A stretch of DNA of 35,355 nt from a gamma proteobacterium endosymbiont of Lamellibrachia anaximandri. GTDB lineage: Bacteria; Pseudomonadota; Gammaproteobacteria; Chromatiales; Chromatiaceae. The notes beneath the pieces are model-generated. The model did no database searches, was not told the DNA's origin, and saw only the letters and a program-made list of their open reading frames with translations. Every line of letters starts with the position of its first letter. Positions within the stretch are counted from its first letter, which is position 1. A program made the translations under genes and the position numbers. This document shows positions 27,657 to 35,355 of the stretch, in pieces. Location of the stretch: NCBI GenBank assembly GCA_016756855.1, contig JAESPD010000038.1, positions 1-35,355 on the forward strand, written 5' to 3'.

Positions 27657-28261
27657 GGATTGCCTCCTCTATGGCACTCCCGGCAGTAACCGGCATTGTG
27701 GCAACTCCCGCAGGTCGCTGGGTCCATCCTCGCTTCCAGTCCATGACGGTCCCGGTAACCCAGCGGGTGGTTAACACGATGCGAACTGTTGCGCCGAAAG
27801 TGGCAATCAGTACAGAAACTCAGATCCAGATGACAGAGACGGCAGACCGCCTGATCCTGGATTGCCGCTTCGCCGTGGATCGTCTTGTAGTCAAAAGCGT
27901 GATCCACGGGTCGGATGGTGCTGGTATCGGGATGGCAGTATTCGCAGGCAATGGGAGCGGAACGCTCCGCCACATGACACTCGTGGCAAATCGCCTCCAA
28001 GGGTTCGTTGGAGAGCGTCTCCAGCTTGCTGAGCATTTTCAGATCTGTCAGTTTAGTCCCACTGAAAGGATGACACGCCATGCAGACATCACCACGGTTT
28101 TTCATAATCTCCTGATGTGCATTATGGGGAAAAAAGATATCGGCCCGCTGGCGGCGCTTCTCCCACCACTTCGGTTCATCCCCTTGTTTGACAACCTCGG
28201 CGGAAACCGCAAACAGGGTAAAAAACATCAGACAGAGGGAGAAAGTCAGCCGGATCTTCAC
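27653..28261 (-). CDS. Heptaheme c-type cytochrome
   Basis: 202 residues with a signal peptide ending VSA at about residue 21. Seven CXXCH motifs (CMACH, CHECH, CEYCH, CRLCH, CTDCH, CGSCH, CRECH) give a heme every 25-30 residues, a density like small wire-type cytochromes. It starts inside the stop of the beta-barrel gene (four-base overlap). The size and position recall the periplasmic or plug cytochrome paired with an outer-membrane barrel, but I see no direct MtrA-type signature; that role is inference. Confidence 0.9.
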   Translation of the reverse strand: MKIRLTFSLCLMFFTLFAVSAEVVKQGDEPKWWEKRRQRADIFFPHNAHQEIMKNRGDVCMACHPFSGTKLTDLKMLSKLETLSNEPLEAICHECHVAERSAPIACEYCHPDTSTIRPVDHAFDYKTIHGEAAIQDQAVCRLCHLDLSFCTDCHFRRNSSHRVNHPLGYRDRHGLEARMDPATCGSCHNAGYCRECHRGGNP

Positions 28262-29517
28262 AGCACACCTGCCTGTGGCAGCTTGAAGAAGTCGTAACGC
28301 AGACTCAGTCCCAGCCGATATTCATTATCACGGTCGCTATGGTCGATATACTCACCGAACAGATCGACAAAGAGGTCTTTTCTCAACCTGCGCTTGAGGC
28401 GAAAGGCAGTGCCGATGGCCCGGTTGCTTCCAGAGAGTTGGGTCTCTTTCCGTTGCAAAACAGCTTCAAGCTCCAACTCGACAAACGCCGTCAGCGCCTT
28501 TCGCACCCGAGCATAAAGACTGATCGATTCGTCCCTGTTCAAGGTCAGGTAGTCCAGCCGGGACTCCAGTCTCCATCCATCGGCATCACGGTAGTTCAAC
28601 TCGGCCGCCATGCCTGAACCACTACTACCTATTTCGCGCCATCGCCGGCTCACCTCCAACAGACCTGTTAGGCGACGAGTCAGCGGTCGGTGCCAACTGC
28701 CCTTTGCCACGCTCTGCCTTCCCCTTGCGTAATCGTGATAGAAACGGTCGCGGAAGCTGACTGATGTTTTACCTGGTTGGTAGAAGTCATAGAGCAGGTG
28801 CATACGACCAGATGTCTGCAGGTCGATGTCTGCACTGCCCGTAAGCGCGTCCATCTCCTGTTGATCAAGGCGAAAACTGCCGGAGACATTGAAGCGTTTC
28901 AGCCCAATTGCCTTCGGGTCACCGCCACCAGAGCCGCCCAGCCCCCAAGTCATCCGCAAGGCGTTTTCATCATGCCACTGGTGCTGAAGTCCCAACCGGG
29001 TATTCACAGTTTTCAGACCACTGTATCCTGACCCGGTTTCAGCCTGATAACGGCCTTCGGCCCCGAGCAGAAAACCACCGCTCAGACCATCATAGTCATC
29101 GATTCGCTTGGGTGATCCTGCAAAGAGATTCCATCTGACGGGCCTCTCCGCGCCCTGCAGGGAGATGCCGTCAAGGGTGTAGAATCCACCGCCGTCAGCA
29201 TGGTCGAAACGGCCGACGGTCACTTCACTTCCGTAACGTTCAATTTGAGTGCGGAAATAGAGCTGATGGAGTGCATGGTCAATCTCCCCCTCATCTCCAC
29301 CTCGCAGTCCAAACTGCAGCGCAGCCTGCTGCCCCTTTATCCTGTCCGTGTAGATGACTTCGCCCCACTGCTCCAGGTAACTCCGATTGTTATTGAACAG
29401 GAAGTTATCCATCTGCAGTGTGGTCTCCATAAAACCGGAGTAACCGGCCCACGCCGGAGAAAGTGTGCAGAGAAGGAACCCTCCACTCATGATTCCGATG
29501 GCTCGAAAGCAGGACAT
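28258..29517 (-). CDS. Outer-membrane beta-barrel (porin-like), putative conduit
   Basis: 419 residues with a signal peptide (cleavage near PAWA, residue 24) and no heme motif. The mature part is a series of alternating amphipathic strands with many aromatic girdle residues and RLGL..YDFF-type strands near the end, as expected of a 16-18+ strand barrel. It lies between the octaheme GlyGly-CTERM gene and the heptaheme gene. That is the arrangement seen in porin-cytochrome conduits (MtrB/PioB and Geobacter types), though no MtrB CXXC motif is visible. Start overlaps the upstream stop (TGATG). Confidence 0.82.
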   Translation of the reverse strand: MSCFRAIGIMSGGFLLCTLSPAWAGYSGFMETTLQMDNFLFNNNRSYLEQWGEVIYTDRIKGQQAALQFGLRGGDEGEIDHALHQLYFRTQIERYGSEVTVGRFDHADGGGFYTLDGISLQGAERPVRWNLFAGSPKRIDDYDGLSGGFLLGAEGRYQAETGSGYSGLKTVNTRLGLQHQWHDENALRMTWGLGGSGGGDPKAIGLKRFNVSGSFRLDQQEMDALTGSADIDLQTSGRMHLLYDFYQPGKTSVSFRDRFYHDYARGRQSVAKGSWHRPLTRRLTGLLEVSRRWREIGSSGSGMAAELNYRDADGWRLESRLDYLTLNRDESISLYARVRKALTAFVELELEAVLQRKETQLSGSNRAIGTAFRLKRRLRKDLFVDLFGEYIDHSDRDNEYRLGLSLRYDFFKLPQAGVL

Positions 29518-29744
29518 CAGGTACGGCGGGGTGTCTTTGTCTCTGCCCCTTTATCCTTGAGCGCGGCCCAACCCACCAATGAGGCGAGGGCTACGACACA
29601 TCCGGCACAACCGGTGCACTGTCCCAACAGCACCAGAGTGCAACGACTGGAGAGGGTCATATGACCCATGGCGAAACCCGCACCGGCACCCCAGGGCAGC
29701 AGCACCTTGACGACACTCTTTTTGATAGGAAACGGCATCTTCAC
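29517..29744 (-). CDS. Small cysteine-rich membrane protein
   Basis: 75 residues with two hydrophobic stretches (about 12-30 and 36-62). Four cysteines cluster as C35, C43, C46 and C49 (CX7CX2CX2C). The C-terminus is charged. Its stop overlaps the barrel gene's start by one base, so it is a true operon member. It has no CXXCH. The cysteines could bind a metal or form disulfides, perhaps in assembly or sorting of the cytochromes. I do not recognise a family. Confidence 0.7.
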   Translation of the reverse strand: MKMPFPIKKSVVKVLLPWGAGAGFAMGHMTLSSRCTLVLLGQCTGCAGCVVALASLVGWAALKDKGAETKTPRRT

Positions 29745-29758
29745 CTCCCAGGGAAAAC

Positions 29759-29804
29759 GCCATCACCGAGACCAGAGGCAATCAGTCCCTGTCCCGGTGA
29801 TGGC
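29759..29804 (-). terminator. Hairpin inside the cytochrome operon (attenuator candidate)
   Basis: Perfect 10-bp arms GCCATCACCG and CGGTGATGGC lie 26 bases apart, between the octaheme gene and the small membrane protein. On the minus strand the stem is followed by GTTTTCCC. The T run is short, so this may be a partial terminator or RNA-stability element that makes the first gene more abundant than the rest. Confidence 0.5.
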
Positions 29805-29816
29805 TTTGGACATGGA

Positions 29817-32645
29817 TCAGATCCGTGCTGTTTTTCTTCGCTGGAGAAGGCGCCCACTTAACAGGAACAGCAACACCATCGGCAGATAGATGACGGAGCC
29901 ACCTCCGCTGGATGAGATGGATGTGCTGTCAACCGTGTCACGGGCTACCGCATCGGTCACCGCGTAGTAGCTGAAATGGTCGGTACGCATGACCACATAG
30001 CCATCCTCGGCCGCTGTCTGAGGGCGCACCAGCACGATACTGGCCGGGTCAACCTGACTCCATGCGACCCCATCCGACGAAGTGACGATACTGACTTGAT
30101 CCACATCAGTGCCGCTCCAGGGCAACTTCACATAGAGCGGTGTACCCGGAAATTGGGTGACCGGGTTGCCACCACTGTCTGTGGCCTCGAGACGATAGAC
30201 CATATAGGTCTGACGATTGGTAGCCTGGGTTGCCGCAGTGGCCAGTTCGTCACTCCCCATTCCGACCAGGAAACGATAGGTGGGTAACACCACACCTGCC
30301 TGCACACTGTCCTCCGGCATAATAGCGATCTGGCGCACCGCAGGCTCACCGTTGCTGGGTTGGAATAGATAGATCTCCCCAGTGGGCATTAACAGCTGCA
30401 ACGGGGCAATATCTCCTTCAGCAAGACCGATACCAGCCAGAGCAGTGTCACTGACTATCTTCTGAACCATACCGCTGATCACAGGAGCAATGGCGGAATT
30501 CAGACGGGAAAGGGAGGGATTGATTCCACTGGAGTAGAGAATGTCGGAAACATTTTCGGTCACCACACCGCTGGCATCCACTTTCATGGAGGGGAAATCA
30601 AACACTATCACCCCTTCATCCACCAGACGTTTGTCCACCACGGTGGTGACAGTCTTGATATTTGCCTCACTCAAAATACCGTCGTTTGAGATCAGCGAAC
30701 TGAAGGCGCCCCGCGCCGTTTGTGTATGGCAGTCTTCGCACTGTGCCGCCTCTACAGCAGGCCGGGTGTTGTGGGACATCACATAGAAGTTGGATGCACT
30801 CCAAACCAAAACCGCATCGGGGTTTTCCAGCCCTTTGCCTCGCAGCACAGCATCATAGGCCCCTTTCAGCGCCATCATGGTGTCGTAATCCGCAGGGTCA
30901 CCAAAACGCCAGGAACCGTGTGAAAGTCGCACTGTCACCTGTCCCAGCTCCGCACCGGAAACCGGATCGATTACCGCGCCGTACTGGTCACCATTGGCAT
31001 CGGTCTCCATACGAAATGCGCTGTTACGCTCTGTCTGGCTGAAGACATAACCACTGGTCTTGTCTTTCCAGTAGTAGCGGTATCTGGCGTTGTATGGGCG
31101 GAGACGCACTTTTCCGTCCTCACTGGCCGCATAGCGGTACATGATCTGCAATGATGTGCCACGACTCGCCTTGTCGGTGATATGACACGCCTCACAGGTA
31201 ACTACATCAAGATGGGTCTGGGTGATACTGGTGAGTGAATCCTCCGTGTAACCCGCCATATCTCCCGCAAGTTTCCAGCGTTCCCTGTGTGCACTCAGCA
31301 TATCGGGATGACCGGATGGGATCGCAGGTGTCTCTGCATCATCATGACAATAGACGCAGGATTTGGCCGAGGGTGTGTAATCGCGCTCATTGGCCACATC
31401 CATGTCGGAGTTGCCCTTGAGGAAGCTGTGGTCGGCATCCAGATCCACATTGGAATGGGATGGATTGTAGTAGTTGCGTGTGTGGCAGGCGTTGCAGTTC
31501 TGAATCTCCCGAGTTTCACCGTTCGCCTCAGTCCAGTCCAGGCCCTTGTGCACATCATCCTGATAGTCCCGCACCAGCAGGTCATTCTCGTCATAGACCA
31601 GCGTGGCGTTATCACCGAAACCGTAAAAACCTCGCCGCGAGTTGGCGGTACGGTGGCACTGCATGCAGGCGTCGTTGGCAGGATATCGAACCATGGGAAT
31701 CACAGCCTTTCTGTCGCCGTCGAAGGCAGCCGCATTCCAGGTAATGACAGGCTCACCATTCGCATCCACTGGAATGGCATCCACTGCAACCGCCCCATCG
31801 GCATCAGTATCGACGCGGGCAAATTGCATCAACGCCTTGTCGTTCGCAGGGTTGCCATCCATATTGATATTTAAAAACTCAAGGATCGCACTATCTGCAT
31901 AACGGAAATGATCATTGTCTATCAACGCATGGCGGCGTACATCCTTGAACATATCCAGCGGCGCCTCACCGGCGGGCAATCTGGCATCAAAACTTTTCAG
32001 ATCGACATATCTGGCATGGCACATCAGGCAGTCGTTCTCCACCACGCCGCTCTTCTGCCAGTCCCACTGGGTTATTACCGGGTTACCATCAGCGTCGGTA
32101 CTGCGATTGAAGTAGTCACCATCCAGTGCCGTTACGGTGGTTGGATCCACCTCATCGTAGCGTCGACCGTTACGGTCTTTCTCCATCCAACCGCCACCGG
32201 AATGACAGCTGACGCAGCGTTTGATCAATCCGGCAGAGCCATGATCGGCAAAATCGGATTCTGTGGCATTCTCCTTTTTTGCCAGGATATCGGGGTTATT
32301 GCTGCCCATGCAGTTATAACCACCGTAGTACCCGGGAGAGACCAATTGCGGCAGACCACGCTCGGCACCGAAGTCGTCCCTTGCTTCGTCACGCCCCTGT
32401 TCAAAATGGAAGGCGTGGGTAATCGCATCGTAGTCGTGACAGCCTCCTGTGCCGCAGCTCATGCGCGGACTGTAAGGCTTACCGCTATCCAACACATGGC
32501 TGCCACTCTCATCCAGCAACGGAATGGCGGGATGGGCCTTCGGCTCATCCAGTACACCGGCCCAGGAACTATTGATGCCCACAAACGTCAATACCAGAAA
32601 CCCGGCCTTTAACAAAAGGCCGACCTTACGGGATTTTCCCAACAT
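29817..32645 (-). CDS. Large octaheme c-type protein with GlyGly-CTERM tail
   Basis: 942 residues; ATG 32645 has GGGGAGAG upstream. A signal peptide ends near SSWA (29). Heme sites are a CX4CH at 64-70 (CGTGGCH) and seven CXXCH at 144, 206, 327, 384, 430, 484 and 636. About 280 residues without hemes follow. The C-terminus (from residue 914) has GGGS, a hydrophobic helix and RRK, the GlyGly-CTERM layout recognised by rhombosortase for surface display. Asp-rich DADG loops may bind calcium. It could be an oxidoreductase or a terminal surface cytochrome; the unusual first heme would be a candidate active site. First gene of the operon. Confidence 0.88.
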   Translation of the reverse strand: MLGKSRKVGLLLKAGFLVLTFVGINSSWAGVLDEPKAHPAIPLLDESGSHVLDSGKPYSPRMSCGTGGCHDYDAITHAFHFEQGRDEARDDFGAERGLPQLVSPGYYGGYNCMGSNNPDILAKKENATESDFADHGSAGLIKRCVSCHSGGGWMEKDRNGRRYDEVDPTTVTALDGDYFNRSTDADGNPVITQWDWQKSGVVENDCLMCHARYVDLKSFDARLPAGEAPLDMFKDVRRHALIDNDHFRYADSAILEFLNINMDGNPANDKALMQFARVDTDADGAVAVDAIPVDANGEPVITWNAAAFDGDRKAVIPMVRYPANDACMQCHRTANSRRGFYGFGDNATLVYDENDLLVRDYQDDVHKGLDWTEANGETREIQNCNACHTRNYYNPSHSNVDLDADHSFLKGNSDMDVANERDYTPSAKSCVYCHDDAETPAIPSGHPDMLSAHRERWKLAGDMAGYTEDSLTSITQTHLDVVTCEACHITDKASRGTSLQIMYRYAASEDGKVRLRPYNARYRYYWKDKTSGYVFSQTERNSAFRMETDANGDQYGAVIDPVSGAELGQVTVRLSHGSWRFGDPADYDTMMALKGAYDAVLRGKGLENPDAVLVWSASNFYVMSHNTRPAVEAAQCEDCHTQTARGAFSSLISNDGILSEANIKTVTTVVDKRLVDEGVIVFDFPSMKVDASGVVTENVSDILYSSGINPSLSRLNSAIAPVISGMVQKIVSDTALAGIGLAEGDIAPLQLLMPTGEIYLFQPSNGEPAVRQIAIMPEDSVQAGVVLPTYRFLVGMGSDELATAATQATNRQTYMVYRLEATDSGGNPVTQFPGTPLYVKLPWSGTDVDQVSIVTSSDGVAWSQVDPASIVLVRPQTAAEDGYVVMRTDHFSYYAVTDAVARDTVDSTSISSSGGGSVIYLPMVLLFLLSGRLLQRRKTARI

Positions 32646-32733
32646 GATCTCTCCCCTTTTAATTTTCAGGTACTACTGCCGACCAACGTGCAGAAGGCAT
32701 GCAAGTTTTTAGCACTTGTTCGTAAAACTCATA

Positions 32734-32749
32734 GGCAGGAGTCATGCCA
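32734..32749 (-). promoter_or_regulatory. Candidate sigma-54 promoter of the cytochrome operon
   Basis: On the minus strand TGGCATGACTCCTGCC has GG and GC exactly ten bases apart, the invariant core of -24/-12 promoters (TGGCAC-N5-TTGCA). Five of six upstream positions match. Transcription would start near 32722, about 77 bases before the first ATG. Confidence 0.6.
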
Positions 32750-32812
32750 AAATTAAATTTTCTTTGGAATCAAAAAGATAGGGAAAATTTAGTTTAGGAC
32801 TTTATTTGAATT

Positions 32813-32848
32813 GTGGGATATCCCACCATAAATTATGGGATATCACTC
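32813..32848. promoter_or_regulatory. Two tandem palindromic operator sites
   Basis: A perfect 14-bp palindrome GTGGGATATCCCAC (32813-32826) is followed by a second, imperfect copy, ATGGGATATCACTC (32835-32848; 11/14). Their centres are 22 bp apart, two helical turns. They lie about 97 and 119 bases upstream of the inferred sigma-54 start, where activators of that class bind. They are also 72-107 bases before the divergent 6-phosphogluconate dehydrogenase start and may act on it instead. Confidence 0.62.
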
Positions 32849-32919
32849 TATCTGCAGCGTTAGACTAAAATGACGTTAATGAGATGAGCGTATCGACTGG
32901 AATTAATCGGAGGAACGGG

Positions 32920-33933
32920 ATGCAACTGGGAATGATCGGTTTGGGGCGCATGGGCGCTAACATGGTCCGGCGACTGATGAAAGACGGTCACGAGTGTATC
33001 GCCTACGACCTGAACCGGGAGGCAGTCACCCAAATGGAACAGGAGGGCGCCACCGGTGCCACGGATTGGCAGGATTTGGTGGAGAAACTGGAGCCTCCCC
33101 GCGCAGTCTGGATCATGGTGCCTGCGGCTGTGGTTGATGACACCATTGCAGCGGTTTCCGCCTATCTGGACGAGGGTGACACCATCATCGATGGCGGCAA
33201 CTCTTACTATAAAGACGACATTACCCGTTATAAGCAGCTCCATGAGAGAGGCATCCACTATCTCGATGTCGGCACCAGCGGCGGAGTCCTGGGACTTGAA
33301 CGGGGTTACTGTCTGATGATCGGCGGTGAGCAGAACGTGGTTTCCCGACTGCAAACCGTGTTCACATCACTGGCGCCCGGGGTTGGCGAAATCCCCCGCA
33401 CCCGCAGTCGCTCCGGCGATCCGGGACCGGCAGAGCAGGGGTGGCTGCACTGCGGACCCGCAGGTGCAGGACACTTTGTCAAAATGGTGCACAACGGCAT
33501 CGAGTATGGCTTGATGGCTGCCTATGCCGAAGGGTTCAATATCCTGCGCCACGCCAATGTTGGGCAGCAATCCACCGCGTCCGATGCAGAGACCACTCCA
33601 CTGCGGGATCCCGAGACATTCCAATACGATATTGACGTTGCACAGGTGGCCGAACTCTGGCGCCGGGGCAGTGTTGTCTCCTCCTGGCTGCTTGATCTTA
33701 CTGCTGCCGCACTGGGCGACAACCCTGATCTCACCGATTTTTCCGGCAGAGTTTCGGACTCCGGCGAGGGGCGCTGGACCAGCATTGCCGCCATCGAATC
33801 GGGTGCTCCGGCCCATGTGCTCACCGCAGCCCTGTTCAACCGTTTCTCCTCCCGTGGAGAGGCTGATTATGGGGACAGGCTACTGTCGGCCATGCGCTAC
33901 GAATTTGGCGGACATAAAGAGAAGAGCGATTAA
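32920..33933 (+). CDS. gnd: 6-phosphogluconate dehydrogenase, decarboxylating (short form)
   Basis: 337 residues from ATG 32920, chosen for the GGAGG just upstream; an ATG at 32884 has none. The dinucleotide fold GLGRMG (residues 7-12), the substrate segment [21 protein letters not shown] and the catalytic [16 protein letters not shown] (lysine at about 188) are all present. It belongs to the short, often NAD-preferring class (GndA/YqeC type), which lacks the long C-terminal helical extension of E. coli Gnd. It oxidises 6-phosphogluconate to ribulose 5-phosphate and CO2. No other pentose phosphate gene is adjacent. Confidence 0.93.
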   Translation: MQLGMIGLGRMGANMVRRLMKDGHECIAYDLNREAVTQMEQEGATGATDWQDLVEKLEPPRAVWIMVPAAVVDDTIAAVSAYLDEGDTIIDGGNSYYKDDITRYKQLHERGIHYLDVGTSGGVLGLERGYCLMIGGEQNVVSRLQTVFTSLAPGVGEIPRTRSRSGDPGPAEQGWLHCGPAGAGHFVKMVHNGIEYGLMAAYAEGFNILRHANVGQQSTASDAETTPLRDPETFQYDIDVAQVAELWRRGSVVSSWLLDLTAAALGDNPDLTDFSGRVSDSGEGRWTSIAAIESGAPAHVLTAALFNRFSSRGEADYGDRLLSAMRYEFGGHKEKSD

Positions 33934-34103
33934 TCCCGGCAGTACGCACTAAGAAAAATCCTACAGGTTCTTAGGAAAACCACCAGTGACTTTACTTCCT
34001 GTCCGGGACAAAATAGCCAAGCCCCTCGCAATGAGGGTGTGGGATGTGAGGAATTGCATCCTATTGAAGATAACCTGGACAAGTTTTAGTAAGGAGATAG
34101 GCA

Positions 34104-34376
34104 ATGAAAGGATTCATTCGTAAGGCAACACTGATATTCATGCTTTTGGCTCTACCGCTTATTGCCAGTGCAGAAGTGGTCAATATCAACAAGGCTGACG
34201 CTCAGACCCTGGCATCCGAGCTCAAGGGTATTGGCACTTCCAAAGCGGCAGCCATCGTCAAATTTCGGCAGGAACACGGCAGTTTTACCTCTCTGGATCA
34301 GCTGACTCTAGTGCCCGGTGTGGGGGACAAACTGTTGTCACACTTGCGGCCAATGCTGTCACTGGGTTCGGAGTGA
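34104..34376 (+). CDS. Secreted ComEA-like helix-hairpin-helix protein
   Basis: 90 residues with a strong ribosome site (AAGGAGATAGGCA) and a signal peptide ending IASA at about residue 23. The mature part is one ComEA-type domain: NINKADAQTLAS, then two helix-hairpin-helix motifs LKGIGTSKAAAIV and VPGVGDKLLSHL. It binds double-stranded DNA without sequence preference and in competent bacteria helps pull DNA into the periplasm. Single-domain ComEA-like proteins are common in gammaproteobacteria. Competence of this organism is not shown by it. Confidence 0.92.
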   Translation: MKGFIRKATLIFMLLALPLIASAEVVNINKADAQTLASELKGIGTSKAAAIVKFRQEHGSFTSLDQLTLVPGVGDKLLSHLRPMLSLGSE

Positions 34377-34392
34377 CAAACCCATGACAGAG

Positions 34393-34418
34393 GGCGGAGC
34401 CTGAATACAGGCTCCGCC
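34393..34418 (+). terminator. Strong hairpin after the ComEA-like gene
   Basis: Perfect 11-bp stem GGCGGAGCCTG / CAGGCTCCGCC around loop AATA. It is not followed by a T run, so it may be a weak terminator or mRNA-end stabiliser. The position just behind the stop fits. Confidence 0.7.
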
Positions 34419-34543
34419 TATAGCAAACCACTTCATTAACCCAAGCAAAGACGAGGTAATCAATCCACTGGATAAACTGATGCAGAGTCAGTATCTTTAA
34501 GTGAGTTCTGTTTTTCACAATTGATCCTGAGTCCGCAAAAACC

Positions 34544-35173
34544 ATGCTCTCCATCTACAAAAATACAGCCTGCGCTTTACTTCCACTTATTTTATCCACT
34601 GTGGTTTCTGCTGAAACCCCCATCCAGCAATGCGGACGACTCTTCGCTGCTGCTGAATACGATGCCGCCATCTTACCCTGCACCGAAGCCGCCAAGATGG
34701 GGGATCCGGTCTCACAAACCTATTTGGGAGAAGTTTATGACTATGGCCCGGAAAATGTGCAAGACGCTGAAAAAACAGCGCACTGGTGGCGTATGGCGGC
34801 AGATTCAGGCTACCTGCCCGCACAAAACCTGTTGGCGCTGAAAAACTATTATGGTGGCACCGTGATGGGCCCCGAGCCTGGTTGGAAACAGGACTATAAA
34901 GAGGCCATGCGCTGGTGGCGAATAAGTGCCGAAAAGGGTGTCCCTACATCACAGTTCATGCTTGGGGATATGTACCGACACGGCCAGGGGGTTCAAACGG
35001 ACCTCATCGAGGCGTATGCCTGGTTCAAGCTGGCAAGCCGTTCAGGTTACAAGTTGGCAACAGATATTATCATTGAAACATCGCGCAAGATGACACCACA
35101 ACAGAAGAAAGCCGGTCTCGATTTATTTAACAAATACAGGAATCAATATGGCAATGATGCCAAGGAGATCTAG
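34544..35173 (+). CDS. Sel1-repeat protein, exported
   Basis: 209 residues with a signal peptide ending VSA at about residue 23. Sel1-type repeats follow: AAKMGDPVSQTYLGEVYDYG, a WWRMAADSGYLPAQNLLA unit, a WWRISAEKGVPTSQFMLGDMY unit and AYAWFKLASRSGY. Such solenoids serve as protein-binding scaffolds in the envelope. The C-terminus (QQKKAGLDLFNKYRN) is helical. No partner is suggested by the neighbours; it is separated from the ComEA-like gene by about 170 bases including a hairpin. Confidence 0.85.
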   Translation: MLSIYKNTACALLPLILSTVVSAETPIQQCGRLFAAAEYDAAILPCTEAAKMGDPVSQTYLGEVYDYGPENVQDAEKTAHWWRMAADSGYLPAQNLLALKNYYGGTVMGPEPGWKQDYKEAMRWWRISAEKGVPTSQFMLGDMYRHGQGVQTDLIEAYAWFKLASRSGYKLATDIIIETSRKMTPQQKKAGLDLFNKYRNQYGNDAKEI

Positions 35174-35307
35174 GACACTTCTAAGTTAATTGTCATTTCT
35201 GTCCTCTGGGTCGAAGTGATAAAAACACATCCTGATTACCCCTGAGGCTCAGCTATTGAGTCAGTGGGTGGCGCATACTGAACCTGAAGCCAAATGAGGA
35301 GATCGCC

Positions 35308-35355
35308 ATGGCCAGAAATCAGGTTCAATTCCAGAAAGGGCTAAGTTTGCCACGG
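35308..35355 (+). CDS. IS1595-family transposase, first 16 codons (cut by window edge)
   Basis: From ATG 35308 the peptide reads MARNQVQFQKGLSLPR. This is the characteristic start of IS1595 (ISPna2-group) transposases, whose zinc ribbon follows soon after. The preceding 60 bases (from about 35246, GGCTCAGCTATTGAG...) probably contain the IS left terminal repeat. The rest of the element lies outside the window. Confidence 0.72.
   Translation, partial: MARNQVQFQKGLSLPR

Noticed and set aside
31908..32612. Plus-strand frame of 234 codons opposite the octaheme GlyGly-CTERM gene
   Set aside because: Antisense shadow with no family features, while the minus strand has a signal peptide and heme motifs.
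19867..32645. CRISPR-like or other repeat system in the heme region
   Set aside because: The recurring DNA words come from repeated CXXCH codons and the 72-residue protein duplication, not from spaced DNA repeats.

Overview
The window looks like a chromosome segment of a gammaproteobacterium with GC near 55% and dense, tightly packed operons. Housekeeping genes (aspartate aminotransferase, uvrB, pcm, thrC, a DAACS symporter, a short 6-phosphogluconate dehydrogenase, dimeric dUTPase) sit beside a very large c-type cytochrome operon. The lineage is inference: gene content, a GlyGly-CTERM protein and the cytochromes would fit sulfur- or metal-active Gammaproteobacteria, but no marker here fixes a genus.

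Layout. 1-365: 3' end of an IS4-like transposase and the terminator of tRNA-Asn. 366-5589: tRNA-Asn, a GspH/FimT pseudopilin, a palindromic interspersed repeat, aspartate aminotransferase diverging from uvrB, then pcm. 5705-10323: tRNA-Val followed by a decayed 4.5-kb integrated element. It is bounded by the tRNA and a second, drifted copy of the tRNA 3' half that still has a terminator behind it. Inside are a frameshifted DUF1353 phage gene, a CI/LexA-like repressor with an in-frame stop, a repeat lipoprotein, IS91 and ISAs1 transposase fossils and a tail-anchored unknown; no integrase remains. 10517-13528: a DUF5610 protein, a membrane protein with an in-frame 36-bp minisatellite, and a small membrane protein. 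13766-19720: threonine synthase, a dicarboxylate/amino acid symporter, a translationally coupled pair of unknowns and dUTPase.

19867-32645 (minus strand) is the main feature: nine genes in one direction, most overlapping by 1-4 bases, forming an apparent multiheme electron-transfer operon. In transcription order: a large octaheme protein with a GlyGly-CTERM sorting tail, a small cysteine-rich membrane protein, an outer-membrane beta-barrel, a 7-heme protein, an 8-heme lipoprotein, a 6-heme protein, a NapH-like iron-sulfur membrane protein fused to an 8-heme periplasmic region, a 3-heme protein and an NHL-propeller/16-heme protein. I count 53 CXXCH motifs plus one CX3CH and two CX4CH, so about 56 hemes. 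A GG-N10-GC sigma-54-type promoter lies upstream, with two tandem palindromic sites 22 bp apart centre to centre at an enhancer-like distance. My reading is a quinone-pool-to-outer-surface (or reverse) electron conduit: the NapH-like protein exchanges electrons with quinones, periplasmic cytochromes relay them, and the barrel with cytochromes carries them across the outer membrane.

32920-35355: 6-phosphogluconate dehydrogenase, a secreted ComEA-like helix-hairpin-helix protein, a Sel1-repeat protein and the first codons of an IS1595-family transposase cut by the window edge.
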